From Lasiosphaeris hirsuta (taxonomy: Eukaryota; Ascomycota; Sordariomycetes; Sordariales; Lasiosphaeriaceae): a DNA stretch of 64,000 nucleotides. Shown here piece after piece: positions 46,793-56,765 of the stretch. Positions within the stretch are counted from its first letter, which is position 1; each line of letters opens with the position of its first letter. Below the pieces are notes generated by a model. It was not told the origin of the DNA. It was given only the letters and a program-made list of their open reading frames with translations, and searched no databases. The position numbers and the translations under genes are program-made. Where the stretch lies: assembly GCA_030549175.1 (NCBI GenBank), contig JAUKUA010000004.1, positions 4,154,001 to 4,218,000 on the forward strand. The letters are read 5' to 3'.

Positions 46793-47593
46793 CTACCACG
46801 GTGCCTCAGCAACCTCACAAATCGTCTTGTAGAACTGCCCCGGCTCATGCGCAAACCGGCCCAAAAACAGCCCATCCACCTCCCCTCCCAACCTCGCAAA
46901 CAACCCCGGCCCAGCACTCCCCCCATACACAATCCGCGTAAGCCCCTCCCTGCCCCTAACCTCGTCGCTCTCCCTCACCCTCCTCACCACCTCACAAACA
47001 TGCGCCACCGGCGCCGGTTCGCTCGCCCCGATAGCCCACACGGGCTCATACGCCAACACGACCTCGGTATCCCCGGGCACCACCCCCAACACACTCCTAA
47101 CCTGGCCCAAGACCTCCTCTACCGCCACCGCCACCCCGTCCCCCCACGTCACCTCCCCGACACACACCAGCGGCACCATGCCGTTCCTCACCACCGCGGC
47201 CGCCTTCCCCGCCGTCGACTCGTCCGTCTCCCCAAACCACCGCCGCCGCTCCGCGTGGCCCAGCTCGACAAGCCGACATCCCACCTCGGCCAGGACCGCG
47301 GGGGACACCTCGCCGGTGAAGGCGCCGGCGTCATGGGTGTGGCAGTTCTGGGCGCCAACGAGGACAGTCTGGCGCGCGGCGGCGACCTGCGCGACGGCGG
47401 TGGTAAGGGCGACGTGGTCCGGGACGAGGAAGATGTCGATGGTGTCGAGGAGTGGGTGGGCGTCGGGGGCGGCGAGGAGGGCGAGGAGGGCGTCGATGAA
47501 GGACGCGGTGCGGGCGGCGGAGAAGTACATTTTGGTGGAGACACCGACGATGCGGCGCCGAGGGCGGGGCACCGGAGCCGGGGTGGTGGACAT
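46793..47593 (-). CDS. Triosephosphate-isomerase-like sugar phosphate isomerase
   Basis: Single exon, 266 residues. It is a TIM-barrel isomerase with all three catalytic residues: Lys21 (STKMYF), His113 (ELGHAERR) and Glu183 (AYEPVWAIG), plus the phosphate loop YGGSAGPGLF. It departs from housekeeping triosephosphate isomerase (NWKMN, GHSERR, AYEPVWAIGTG) at each motif, so it is a paralogue. Such paralogues in erythritol and threitol catabolism (EryH/LerI) interconvert L-erythrulose-1-phosphate and D-erythrulose-4-phosphate. Here it stands beside an RpiB-like isomerase and a dihydroxyacetone-kinase-family gene, the same trio used in bacterial erythrulose use, which supports that role. The local GC content is high and codons are strongly C/G ending. 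The exact substrate is inference. Confidence 0.88.
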   Translation of the reverse strand: MSTTPAPVPRPRRRIVGVSTKMYFSAARTASFIDALLALLAAPDAHPLLDTIDIFLVPDHVALTTAVAQVAAARQTVLVGAQNCHTHDAGAFTGEVSPAVLAEVGCRLVELGHAERRRWFGETDESTAGKAAAVVRNGMVPLVCVGEVTWGDGVAVAVEEVLGQVRSVLGVVPGDTEVVLAYEPVWAIGASEPAPVAHVCEVVRRVRESDEVRGREGLTRIVYGGSAGPGLFARLGGEVDGLFLGRFAHEPGQFYKTICEVAEAPW

Positions 47594-48353
47594 GAGGTTT
47601 TTTTTTGTCAGCGGTGTTGGGGGTTTGATTCGGCGATGGTTAAACGCGCTTTGCTTTCTTCCGGTTGGCTGGTGCCGCTAGTAGTAGTAATAGTAGGTCG
47701 GGTATTCTGTCCGGCCCCCTTTTCCCTGAATGTGAGCCCTGAAATCGAGGATGGCCCCCGGAATACTCGATACTTGTCACCCAAATCGCTAGGATCGGCT
47801 GTCTTGACTTGATTCCACTTCTGGGCCCGCAATCCCTTGCCAATGTTTAGCAGGCCATCCAGAACAGAATGGAATCCACAGTGTCAGGTTGGTGTGCAGT
47901 TGGGCGAGCAGGGCAGAAAAGCCAAGACTTTGGATGAAGTTGCGTGAGGGGCGTCTGTGGATCGAGATCGTGCTCTGCAGTTCACAGTCTAGCAGGGAAT
48001 GTTGCCGCAAGGAAGCCAATGGTGCGCCGTCCCGGGGGCCTGGGGCTTGACTAGCGTATTTTCGGGGTAATGGGGCCGAATTCTCGGTCCTGGAGATCCG
48101 GGGCTCGGATGCCTTGATTGAGGACAAGCTCCAACTCACTAGTCGGGGCTCGGACCATTCGGCTTCGTAGGGCAGAATAGAACAGGGTCCGTTTCCATTA
48201 TGAGCAGAGCTGAGGTATCCAGTCACACAGTATCTTCTATCAGTGAGCACATACGTAATGGTTCGGGGTCGCCTATGAGTGGTAACTTCTTTCCAAGCTT
48301 CGCTATTGTCTCTCTTGGTTGTTACCCTCTGTCACCCAGGCTTATTAGGTAGC
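47594..48353. other. Spacer between the two isomerase genes
   Basis: About 760 bp with no coding signal, containing the promoter of the TIM-like gene and the 3' end of the RpiB-like gene. Confidence 0.55.
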
Positions 48354-48924
48354 CTAGCACGCCCTCACCTCCTCGGGCGGCCCAGATAATCCACCCTCAC
48401 CCTCTTCGTATTCATGAATGACTGCCACCTTGGCGGCACTGGCGCTGGTCGTGTCGAAGACGTAACCGAGCCACTCCTTTGCCAGTCTCCGGGCCAGCTC
48501 CAGGCCGATGACGCGCTCCCCCATGCACAAAACCTGAGCGTTGTTGCTTAGGATCGCCCGCTCAACTGAGAAACTGTCGTGCGCTGTCACAGCCCGGATG
48601 CCCTTAATCTTGTTGGCTGAGATAGCGACGCCGAGACCAGTGCCACAAATAAGTAGAGCTCGGTCGCATTCTCCCGAGGCGACGAGTTTCGCCGCCGCCG
48701 CGGCGATATGAGGGTAAGCTGTCTTGTCATCGGCGCCGACATCGGTCACAGAGACAACGCGGGGATCTGCTGCAAAGTCGGCCTTGATCTTGTTCTTGTA
48801 GCCTACCCCGGCGTCCTAGCAAGGTCATCACACCGATTAGCGATTTCGAATAATCAAGACTAAAAATGGGGGAGGGGGGACTAACATCGCATCCGATCGC
48901 GATCCGCCACTGTGGTGAGCTCAT
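48354..48924 (-). CDS. RpiB/LacAB-family sugar phosphate isomerase
   Basis: Two exons (48924-48886, 48815-48354) encode 166 residues. The first exon holds only [13 protein letters not shown] and the second continues [14 protein letters not shown], so the active-site loop is split by a phase-0 intron with a gttagt donor. The family's Cys-base motif is present as [21 protein letters not shown]. The usual DHAG of ribose-5-phosphate isomerase B is DDAG here (residues 13-16), so the ring-opening His is missing, as expected for members acting on an open-chain ketose phosphate such as erythrulose-4-phosphate. It would turn D-erythrulose-4-phosphate into D-erythrose-4-phosphate for the pentose phosphate pathway. 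It shares a 484-bp divergent promoter with the kinase gene. Substrate is inference. Confidence 0.88.
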
Positions 48925-49408
48925 TTTTGATTAGGGGCAGGTTTGTTTGATTTTCGGGCCTTGCTGTTGTCCAGGGAAGCCTTGAAGTTGATAAGGTTGA
49001 GAAGGCTATAAAAATAGCTTGACCGGCAATCAGAGACCATGGGTGTCAGCATTTATCCAGACCGTGTTTCCCTTCCTGGTATTCCGTGGACGACCGGAGA
49101 GCAGCTCGTCGCCACACCGGGCCTAGGGGAGGGGAGGGGAGCTTTGTGCACTGCCCCTCCTTCGTGTAGCTCCGTCCAGCCCCCACCCCCCCGGCAAGTG
49201 TGCTATTGGTGTCCCCTTAAAGATGCAAGGGTATGACGCCCGAGATGAGATGAAATCGAAGCACCGTGATGGTCAGGCTCATACCAAACAACTTGTGCCA
49301 GTTCGAACCTCGACTCCTACCAAGCCAATTGCTGAATTGTCGTTTCCTGAGACTCAGTCCTCTTGACCTCCCGCCCCCTATTTGCTGCTCCCAGCCCAGC
49401 TCCGCATC
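48925..49408. promoter_or_regulatory. Divergent promoter of the RpiB-like and kinase genes
   Basis: These 484 bp separate two divergent starts within the cluster, so they must contain both promoters. I could not define a specific factor-binding site by eye. Confidence 0.5.
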
Positions 49409-51196
49409 ATGTCCAAGCGGCATCTATTTCCTTCCCTTGAAGGGCTGGTCCCCAAAGCACTCCGTGGAATTATCGCCTACAACCCGCGTCTTAGTCTCGA
49501 TGAAACCAATAGGGTTGTCTTCGACTCCGAATCCCCACGATCGACTGTCAGCATCATCAGTGGAGGCGGATCTGGCCACGAGCCCGCATGGTCCGGATAT
49601 GTGGGAAGCAACATGCTTGCCGCTGCGGTGGCAGGCGACGTGTTTGCATCTCCCAGTACCAAACAGATTCTAGCAGGAATTGAAGCCGTCCCATCCGATA
49701 AGGGAGCCCTCCTCGTCATTACGAACTATACGGGCGACTGCCTACACTTCGGACTGGCGGCCGAGAAGACAAAGGCGAAGGGCCACCCCTGCAAAATGCT
49801 GATTTGCGGCGACGATGTCTCGATTGGAAAGGTCAATGGATCATTAGTTGGTCGGCGTGGGCTTGCAGCTCAGATTAGCGTACTGAAGATTCTTGGTGCG
49901 GCGGGCGCTCAAGGGGCATCACTCGACGAACTATACGATCTCGGTGTCGCAATCACTGGCCAGATTGTCAGCATTGCCGCCACATTGGATCACTGCCACG
50001 TCCCTGGTAGAACCGAGCACGGTGCTTTGAACGATGACGAAGTCGAAATCGGTACCGGGCCTCACAACGAGCCGGGATATAAGAAGCTGTCACCTGCTCC
50101 TACACCACAAGGCCTGGTCCAGCAGATTCTGAAGTATTGCTTGGATCAGGACGACCCGTTAAGGAGCTACGTCAAATTCAACGCAGGGGATGAGACCGTC
50201 TTGCTGGTCAGTAACTTTGGCGGCATGTCAAATCTGGAGCTAGGTGGCCTGGTCGATGAGATCCTTCAGCAGCTCCTGGCAGACTGGAGCATCGAGCCCT
50301 CCCGTGTGTACTCGGGCTGCCTCGAGACATCCTTGAATGCGCCAGCTTTCTCGGTGTCAGTCATCAATCTCACAGCTATAGCGGCCAACAGCACCTACTC
50401 GGTAGAGCAGATCAAGGCTTTCCTTGACCTCCGGACGGACACGGCCTGGGAAGCTGTTGCGGGCTTCCAGGCATATCCACGACGGCGTGCGCGAGCGGAA
50501 CAACTCGTCCAGCCGCCGACCGAAGTTAGACGGCCCGTAGATGATGCAAGAGACTTGAAGATCGACCCGGAACTTTTGGAAAAGATGCTGCGCACCGCGT
50601 GCGAGGCCGTGAACGCGGCGGAGCCTGACTTGACCAAGTGGGACACGATCATGGGAGATGGTGACTGCGGCCTGACACTCCAGACTGGGGCAACGGCCCT
50701 CCTCGACGCGATCAGCTCGAGCCAAATTACGGCCCAGGGATCGGTTGTCGAGGTGCTGACCGAGCTTGAGGACATTGTCGAGGGCAAGATGGGCGGCACC
50801 TTAGGCGGCATCCTCGGCATCTTCTTTGTATCGCTGCGGACCGCTGTCGAGGAAAACAGCAGCCTGGCGGAGACAGAGGGGCCAATCGCCGTCTGGGCGA
50901 AGGCGCTGCCCATTGCGATCAAGCACTTGGCGCAATACACTCCGGCCAAGGTGGGCGACCGGACTGTGATGGATACACTGATCCCCTTTGCTCAGGCCAT
51001 TGAAGCGGGGCAGAATTTTGATAACAGCGTCGCTGCTGCAGTCAAGGGGTCGGAGGCGACCAAGACCCTGCGGCCGAAACTCGGGAGGGCGACCTATGTT
51101 GGCGTCGGGGTTGACAGCAGCAAGGAGTTGCCGCCAGACCCGGGCGCTTGGGGAGCCATGGTCGCCATCCAGGGGCTACTCACTGGGAGTGTCTGA
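49409..51196 (+). CDS. Dihydroxyacetone-kinase-family kinase (DhaK-DhaL fusion)
   Basis: Single exon, 595 residues, the length of ATP-dependent fungal dihydroxyacetone kinases. The DhaK half has GGGSGHEP (52-59) and the substrate-binding His in LDHCHVPGR (His195/His197 region). The DhaL half binds ATP through GDGDCGLTLQTGA and MGGTLGGILG. The linker between the halves is around residues 350-385. Members phosphorylate dihydroxyacetone, and some phosphorylate erythrulose. Its position between an RpiB-like and an aldolase gene, in a cluster with a TIM-like isomerase, argues for erythrulose or a related C4 ketose, while simple dihydroxyacetone kinase remains possible. The first ATG before KRHLFPSLEGLVPKALRG is used. 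It is convergent with the aldolase gene (364 bp between stops). Confidence 0.9.
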   Translation: MSKRHLFPSLEGLVPKALRGIIAYNPRLSLDETNRVVFDSESPRSTVSIISGGGSGHEPAWSGYVGSNMLAAAVAGDVFASPSTKQILAGIEAVPSDKGALLVITNYTGDCLHFGLAAEKTKAKGHPCKMLICGDDVSIGKVNGSLVGRRGLAAQISVLKILGAAGAQGASLDELYDLGVAITGQIVSIAATLDHCHVPGRTEHGALNDDEVEIGTGPHNEPGYKKLSPAPTPQGLVQQILKYCLDQDDPLRSYVKFNAGDETVLLVSNFGGMSNLELGGLVDEILQQLLADWSIEPSRVYSGCLETSLNAPAFSVSVINLTAIAANSTYSVEQIKAFLDLRTDTAWEAVAGFQAYPRRRARAEQLVQPPTEVRRPVDDARDLKIDPELLEKMLRTACEAVNAAEPDLTKWDTIMGDGDCGLTLQTGATALLDAISSSQITAQGSVVEVLTELEDIVEGKMGGTLGGILGIFFVSLRTAVEENSSLAETEGPIAVWAKALPIAIKHLAQYTPAKVGDRTVMDTLIPFAQAIEAGQNFDNSVAAAVKGSEATKTLRPKLGRATYVGVGVDSSKELPPDPGAWGAMVAIQGLLTGSV

Positions 51197-51560
51197 TTTC
51201 GGAGGAATCTCGTCATGATCGGAGTTCAAGTTGTCTCGAGCAATAATGCGGCAGAAACTGCCTTGGATTTGACGCGATTTGTCTTCGTCTACCTGTCGCC
51301 GTACCTCTGGTAAGGGCGACTGATAAGTAGTGCCTTCCTCATATGTAATAACAATTGATAAGCAACCATCTGCACCTGCCCGCATTTCATGATGGTTTCG
51401 CATTTGCGACGGCAAATATTTGCTTCAATTAACCGGGCACAAAACTTCACACACCTTTGAGTTCCTCAGGCTCGCTGAGAGCAGACAAAGAAGGACGCAG
51501 GCATTTCTTGATACAACTCATCCATTCCGTTCCTATCTAAGCCTAATCATACTACAAGAA
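51197..51560. other. Spacer between convergent kinase and aldolase genes
   Basis: 364 bp between two stops; nothing but 3' sequence is evident. Confidence 0.6.
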
Positions 51561-52433
51561 TCAAGCCTTCCCAGCGCTGCCAAGCCAGTGCATGTACTTC
51601 TCGATGGCCTTCTGCATCGCCAGAGTGCCCGCCTCGATAACGCTCGTCAGGGGCTTGCCGCGCATCTCATCCTGCACCCACGCATAGTGGTTGTTCATAC
51701 CCTTATTGATGTTGACCTTAGTCACGCCGGCCGCCATGCACTTCCTGAAGATCTCCTCGTCGAACGGATCCGCTCCGTGCAGCACCAACCTCACACGCTC
51801 GCCCACGGCCTCGTTGATGCTGTGTAGGCGGTCGTACTCGAGCTGGATGCCGCGCGGGCCGTATTCGCCATGGACGTTACCGAAAGCTGGTGCCAGCATG
51901 TCGATGCCCGTAGCGACAAACTCCTCGGCCTCCTCGGGCGTCGTCAGCAGACCCTCTAGATCCGCCGTCTCCGCCACGCCGTCCTCACCGCCCTCGATGC
52001 GCCCGGGCTCGGCCTCCGCCGCAATGCCGCGCTCATGGCAGTATTTGACCAGCTCGGACGTGAGCTTCAGGTTCTCTTCCTTCTCGTAGTGGCTCATGTC
52101 GCACATAATGCTGTCGAAGGCACCGGGGATGTCAGCCGCCCGCCGCACCAGTTCGGGAGTCTGTGCGTGGTCGAGATGCAGCGAGACGGGTACACTGGCG
52201 CTGTGTGCGGCATCGGCCGCTGCCTTGACTAGCGAGTCACCGGCGTACTCGATCGCCCACGGGAAGAGGAGAACCATCGCTGGCGAGCGCGCTGCTTCGG
52301 CTGCCTTGACTGTCGCAATGATGGACTCGATGTTGTAGCAGCACATGCCCGGGACCGCATATCCGCCGGCCTTCGCCGCATTGAGGATGGACATCGACCG
52401 GTTCTCGGAGAAGGGGGGTCGGTGTTCCGCCAT
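51561..52433 (-). CDS. Class II ketose-bisphosphate aldolase family protein
   Basis: Single exon, 290 residues. Zinc-dependent aldolase of the class II fructose/tagatose-bisphosphate type, expected to split a ketose phosphate into dihydroxyacetone phosphate and an aldehyde. Motifs in order: SLHLDHAQ (Asp88, zinc His89), EAEPGRIEGGEDG (about 140-152), the zinc site FGNVHGEYG (His188), and LHGAD (His219), followed by the phosphate loop VNINKG. It resembles the aldolase module at the end of the large plant and fungal fusions that carry a hydroxyisobutyrate-dehydrogenase-like part and a DUF1537 kinase part. In this window the dehydrogenase-like gene lies next door, divergent across a 722-bp promoter. 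It is not the glycolytic enzyme, which is longer. The substrate is not known. Confidence 0.88.
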   Translation of the reverse strand: MAEHRPPFSENRSMSILNAAKAGGYAVPGMCCYNIESIIATVKAAEAARSPAMVLLFPWAIEYAGDSLVKAAADAAHSASVPVSLHLDHAQTPELVRRAADIPGAFDSIMCDMSHYEKEENLKLTSELVKYCHERGIAAEAEPGRIEGGEDGVAETADLEGLLTTPEEAEEFVATGIDMLAPAFGNVHGEYGPRGIQLEYDRLHSINEAVGERVRLVLHGADPFDEEIFRKCMAAGVTKVNINKGMNNHYAWVQDEMRGKPLTSVIEAGTLAMQKAIEKYMHWLGSAGKA

Positions 52434-53155
52434 GTTCGCTGATTGATCAATTGAGCAGTCTCTGGGGAGAGAAGGCTTCGTCTAGCAACCGGTTGACTTG
52501 CCAAGCTACCGAGCCTTAAGAGAGGAACGAATTGGTGAGTGTTTCCTCTTCTCGAGGCCGCGAATTATTAATCTCAAGCCACAGCGTCTGCAGGCCGATA
52601 CCGATGTCGCCTCCAAATGAACTTCTTCTTCAAAGCTTGACACACAGCCCGCGATAATTGCCGCTCGGGTTCCCCAATGGGGGACCGTTAGTGGGTAACC
52701 CGCCAAGATGACCTCACATGTTCTGGACGCGGGAAGCGACTTTAGCCTAAGAGCGGCACTGCCGTTGTGGGGGGACCGGCCCACATCACAATTGGTTGTC
52801 CGACCCGGGAAAAGGGGCTATCAAACATGTAGCACCGAAGTCCAGGAAGCGGGGAACGGGTTGCACACCTGTGGGTCGGCGAATATTGATTTCATCCGGC
52901 CGGCCTCTCGGCATCGGTGGAGGCGAGGGGAGGCGAAGTCAAGACTCTAATCTCGACCTTCCATGTTCCCGTTCTCTCGAAATTCGGATGAATGAAGCCC
53001 CGGGCACAGGAGCCTCCCTAATTACCTTCAGGGCAGCCAAGCACTCGTTCACTTAACAAGAGGGCGGTAGCAGTTATAGACACTACCATTCGACCGAGAG
53101 AATAGCCATCGCAGTCAATCAGTTCCCATAGCCATTGAAAGCGGAAACTTGCAGC
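52434..53155. promoter_or_regulatory. Divergent promoter of the aldolase and dehydrogenase genes
   Basis: These 722 bp lie between two divergent starts in the cluster. CGG/CCG-rich strings (for example around 52770 and 52897) are present but I could not show that they are paired sites. Confidence 0.45.
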
Positions 53156-54502
53156 ATGGCGGACCAGAAGCCCCCCGTTTCGTTTATCGGCCTAGGGGCC
53201 ATGGGTTTCGGCATGGCAACCCATCTGGTGAAGCAGGGTTATACCGTCACCGGCTTTGACGTGTGGGGACCGACTCTTGAAAAGTTCAAGGCCGCCGGCG
53301 GCTTGACAGCAGCGACACCAGCCGAGGCCGTCGCCGACAAGGCCTTCTGCGTCTGCATGGTCGCCACGGCGCAGCAGGCCCAGTCGGTACTCCTCGAGGG
53401 ACCCAACGCAGCGATCACAACCCTCCCCAAGGGGGCCGCCCTCCTGTTGTGCTCCACCGTCCCCTGCGACTACGTTCAGTCTCTCGAGAAGTCACTCGAG
53501 GCCGCTGGCCGAGGCGACATCCTCCTCGTCGACAGTCCCGTTTCGGGTGGCGTCGCCCGCGCCGCCGACGGCACCCTCTCCATCATGGCCGGCATGTCGG
53601 ACGCCGCGCTGGCCGTGGCGCGACCGCTGCTCGCCGAGATGGCGGACCCGGCCAAGCTGTATATCGTTCAGGGTGGCATTGGCGCGGGTAGCAACATGAA
53701 GATGGTGCATCAGGTTCTCGCAGCCGTCCAAATTCTGGCCGCAAGCGAATCTATGGGCTTTGCGGACCAGCTCGGCCTAGACCTAGCCGAGGCCCAGGCC
53801 GCCGTGCTTGCGTCGGACGCGTGGAACTGGATGTTCGAGCACCGCACACCACGCATGCTAACCGAGTTCAAGCCGATCGCCAGCGCCATCAACATCATCA
53901 TTAAGGATACGGGCATCATTACCGCCGAGGCGCGGCGCAGCGCATTCCCCACGCTACTCACGAGCGTGGCTGAACAGGTGTACTATGCAGGCGTTGGAAG
54001 GGGGTTCGGGCCCGACGACGACAGCAGTCTTATCCGGCTGTACACCGAAGGAAAGGGCAAGATCGGTCCCGTGCATGCCCTGGCGGAGAGCGACGAAGCG
54101 AAGATTGAGCTTGTGCTCGGCTTACTCAGGGGCGTCACACTATGCGCGGCCGCCGAGGCCATTGCCTTTGCGGACGCCGTGGGCCTGGATTTGGACCAGG
54201 TGTTTGAGCTGTGCATCAATGCGGCAGGCGGGAGCAAGGCGTTGGAAAGGTTTGGACCGGAGATTATCAAGGCTTTCCGTAACGGGACGGCGGGACAGGG
54301 ATGGGCTGCCGCTCAAGGCGGTGTTGCCCTGGAGAGTATCGCGGGCGAGCTGCAGGCTGCTGTAGAGGAGGCGCAGCGGATTAAGGCGCCGTTGTTCTTG
54401 GGCAGCGCGTCGCTCATTGCTATCCGACTGGCTTTGCAAACGGGAACGGCGGGACTTGCGGCAGGTGCGGTCGTAAAGGTATGGGCTGGTGGAAGGGTTT
54501 GA
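53156..54502 (+). CDS. 3-hydroxyisobutyrate dehydrogenase / L-threonate dehydrogenase-like oxidoreductase
   Basis: Single exon, 448 residues, longer than ordinary 3-hydroxyisobutyrate dehydrogenases (about 300). The NAD(P)-binding fold starts with FIGLGAMGFGMA (glycine-rich loop at residues 12-17). SPVSGGVARAADGTLSIMAG is the substrate-binding segment, and the catalytic Lys lies in GIGAGSNMKMVHQ. Two helical C-terminal blocks follow, the second around AEAIAFADAVGLDLDQVFELC, as in the N-terminal part of the plant and fungal aldolase fusions. Bacterial relatives oxidise L-threonate or D-erythronate at C2 or reduce tartronate semialdehyde. Next to a ketose-bisphosphate aldolase and C4-type isomerases, a four-carbon hydroxy acid is the likeliest substrate. 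The start is the first ATG, and family sequence begins within ten residues. Confidence 0.87.
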   Translation: MADQKPPVSFIGLGAMGFGMATHLVKQGYTVTGFDVWGPTLEKFKAAGGLTAATPAEAVADKAFCVCMVATAQQAQSVLLEGPNAAITTLPKGAALLLCSTVPCDYVQSLEKSLEAAGRGDILLVDSPVSGGVARAADGTLSIMAGMSDAALAVARPLLAEMADPAKLYIVQGGIGAGSNMKMVHQVLAAVQILAASESMGFADQLGLDLAEAQAAVLASDAWNWMFEHRTPRMLTEFKPIASAINIIIKDTGIITAEARRSAFPTLLTSVAEQVYYAGVGRGFGPDDDSSLIRLYTEGKGKIGPVHALAESDEAKIELVLGLLRGVTLCAAAEAIAFADAVGLDLDQVFELCINAAGGSKALERFGPEIIKAFRNGTAGQGWAAAQGGVALESIAGELQAAVEEAQRIKAPLFLGSASLIAIRLALQTGTAGLAAGAVVKVWAGGRV

Positions 54503-55700
54503 TATGAGCTCTCTTGATATCGTAGAATAGGTCTTGGTGTAGGTATTGATAGATGAATATGTGAATCCATAAATAGATGCTTGTTTTGAAGCAACCTCCT
54601 GAAGAATACCTACGTTGGGTTTAGCCTTCTCAGTTGCTATATTTTTCTATATACGTATTCCTGATCCAAGTGGAAACATAATACGTTCGATGCTGTCTAT
54701 CTCGGGCGGAATATGATATTTGTTTTCGGTCGTCAGTCCCCCTCAACTGAGGAACGCAATCAGCTGTACTGCATCAACTGGAGTAGTTCTCGCACCTCTC
54801 TGGTACATAACGATACAGCCCTGGTTTGTTTGTTAGCGCGTGACACTCCCATTAAGAGAGGCCCTGAAGCCTCGATATAGCCTTTGCACTAAGATGATTA
54901 GAATCTCGGGCTGTCTAGGTCCTAGAAGTTGTGGGCATGCTCCAGGGCTTCCCCTGCAGCGCAACGACCAACAATGCAGCCAGCAAGAAAAACTGGATCT
55001 TGCTGCAACTACCATACAACGACTTCAGCCCACCATAAGATAGCGCAATCACACGCATTAGAGCAAACAGAGGAGTCAAAGATGACCATTTCAGGTGGGA
55101 AAACACTGGCATTTGCCTCTTCTTCTTAGACTATTACATCGCAATACATTCCTGCAAGTCCACACATCTTCCATCACTTGCAGCCTCTTTTCTGACAGAA
55201 GTAACCCTTCGATAGGTCACCACGTGCTGTTTGTGCAGTGATGTCCTCGTGGCAATGGCCTTCAATTGATACTATTTAAGCACATTGCAGATTCCTAGCT
55301 CCTATCTCAATCAAGCAGCTTCCACTCAGTCTTGATCCTGGCAAGCTTGAGGTGGAGATGGGCTGATGAGGCACAAATACGGAGGACATATGTATATATT
55401 ATATATATATATATATATTCATACATCCGAATGATGACGTCAATCTTCGGCTGCTAATAACGGCGCCAAGACCGGAACCTGGACCCCTGTGGAGGTTCGT
55501 CCCCGCATTCCCCACATCGTCAATTCCAATCCCTGCGCACGAAGTCGAGTTCAACTTTTTATTTTGATCGACGCGCTTGCGCTCGACTTGACTGTTGCGC
55601 TCAACGCTCAACCTGACTCCGCTCAAACCGACCTGATACTATTCAATTTGCACTTGCCTTCGATTACAATACAGGACCGGAGCTCATAATACACGGCACG
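54503..55700. other. Intergenic between the cluster and the methyltransferase gene
   Basis: About 1.2 kb. I see no supported gene. A TA microsatellite lies at about 55391-55418. Confidence 0.5.
55391..55418. repeat. TA-rich microsatellite
   Basis: Alternating T and A for about 28 bases (tgtatatattatatatat...), about 290 bases upstream of the methyltransferase start. Confidence 0.8.
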
Positions 55701-56765
55701 ATGGAGGCAGTAACCGAGCGGCATTTCCTACATCATGGAGAGCCAAATGTTTGTCGCATCTTTTTGCACATACTGACCGAGCGAGTCTGACATGTAATAT
55801 AGGCCGACCCGAACGAGACAAGCAAATGCCACCTTTGCCAAATCCGGTCATTCGCAACACATTCCACCCTACCCATCTCGATCATAAATACGACTGGGGA
55901 CGGTGCGACCTTGCCTCCCGACTTCCGCTTCGTCGACAGGTCTGTTATCGCGCACGACGTCCCGGTTCTCGAAGACTCGTTCCGTGCCGGCTGCGGTTGC
56001 GAGAACGATGAGGAGTGCATGTACAGCACATGCCACTGCCTTGACGAACTAGAGCCCGACAGCGATGAGGACAGCGACGGATTTGGCGACCGCCGCCGAC
56101 AGAAGCGCTTCGCATACCACTCACGGGGCGCCAAGGCAGGCCTTCTACGATCCAAATACCTGGAGACGGGCGAGCAGATCTACGAGTGCCACGCGGGGTG
56201 CAGCTGCTCGACGCAGTGTCCCAACCGGGTCGTAGAACGGGGCCGCACGGTGCCCCTCCAAATATTCCGGACCGATGACGACCGGGGCTGGGGCGTACGG
56301 TGCCCGCTCCCCATCCGGAAGGGCCAGTTCGTCGACAGGTATCTCGGCGAGATCATCACGGGCGAAGAGGCGGATAGACGGCGGGAGACGGCAGAACTGG
56401 CTGAGCAGAAGGATGTTTATCTCTTTGCGCTCGACAAGTTCTCCGACAAGGACTCGCCGAATCCGATGCTGGCGGGGTTGCCGCTCGAGGTCGATGGCGA
56501 GTACATTAGCGGCCCGTCAAAGTTCATCAACCACAGCTGCGACCCAAACCTACGAAGCTTCGCGCGCGTGGGAGATCACGCTGATAAGCACATGCACGAC
56601 CTGGCCTTCTTCGCTCTCCAAGATATACCGCAGTATGAGGAGCTCACCTTCGACTATGTGAGCAAGTCGGGGGACTTGGAGGAGGACGCACACGATCCGG
56701 CCAAAAGACAAGACATGACAAAGTGTTTATGTAAATCGGAGAAATGTAGGGGTTTTTTGTGGTAA
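55701..56765 (+). CDS. dim-5: Histone H3 lysine-9 methyltransferase, DIM-5/KMT1 type
   Basis: SET-domain enzyme that methylates histone H3 Lys9, the mark needed for heterochromatin and, in Neurospora-like fungi, for DNA methylation. Two exons (55701-55748, 55803-56765) give 336 residues, close to DIM-5. The frame is confirmed by the conserved run LPISIINTTGDGATLPPDFRFVD. The pre-SET zinc cluster is GCGCENDEECMYSTCHC (Cys80-Cys95) with ECHAGCSCSTQCPNR. The SET core has RGWGVRC, GEYISGPSKFINHSC (NHSC at about 259-262) and ELTFDYV. The post-SET zinc ligands are KCLCKSEKC just before the terminal RGFLW. No chromodomain, as in DIM-5. The donor of the only intron (gtttgt) is weak, so the first 16 residues are less sure than the rest. 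Confidence 0.93.

Noticed and set aside
46847..47812. 321-codon open frame on the plus strand
   Set aside because: It lies antisense to the TIM-like isomerase. Low-complexity Pro/His/Gly composition comes from the strong third-position GC of that gene; no family feature and no good start.
49288..49310. T-loop-like gttcgaacctc string, possible tRNA
   Set aside because: The flanking bases do not form a T stem and no A box or acceptor stem is found.
51561..52433. Glycolytic fructose-bisphosphate aldolase
   Set aside because: Shorter than the fungal housekeeping enzyme and its motifs (EAEPGRIEGGEDG, LHGAD) follow the ketose-bisphosphate aldolase module instead.
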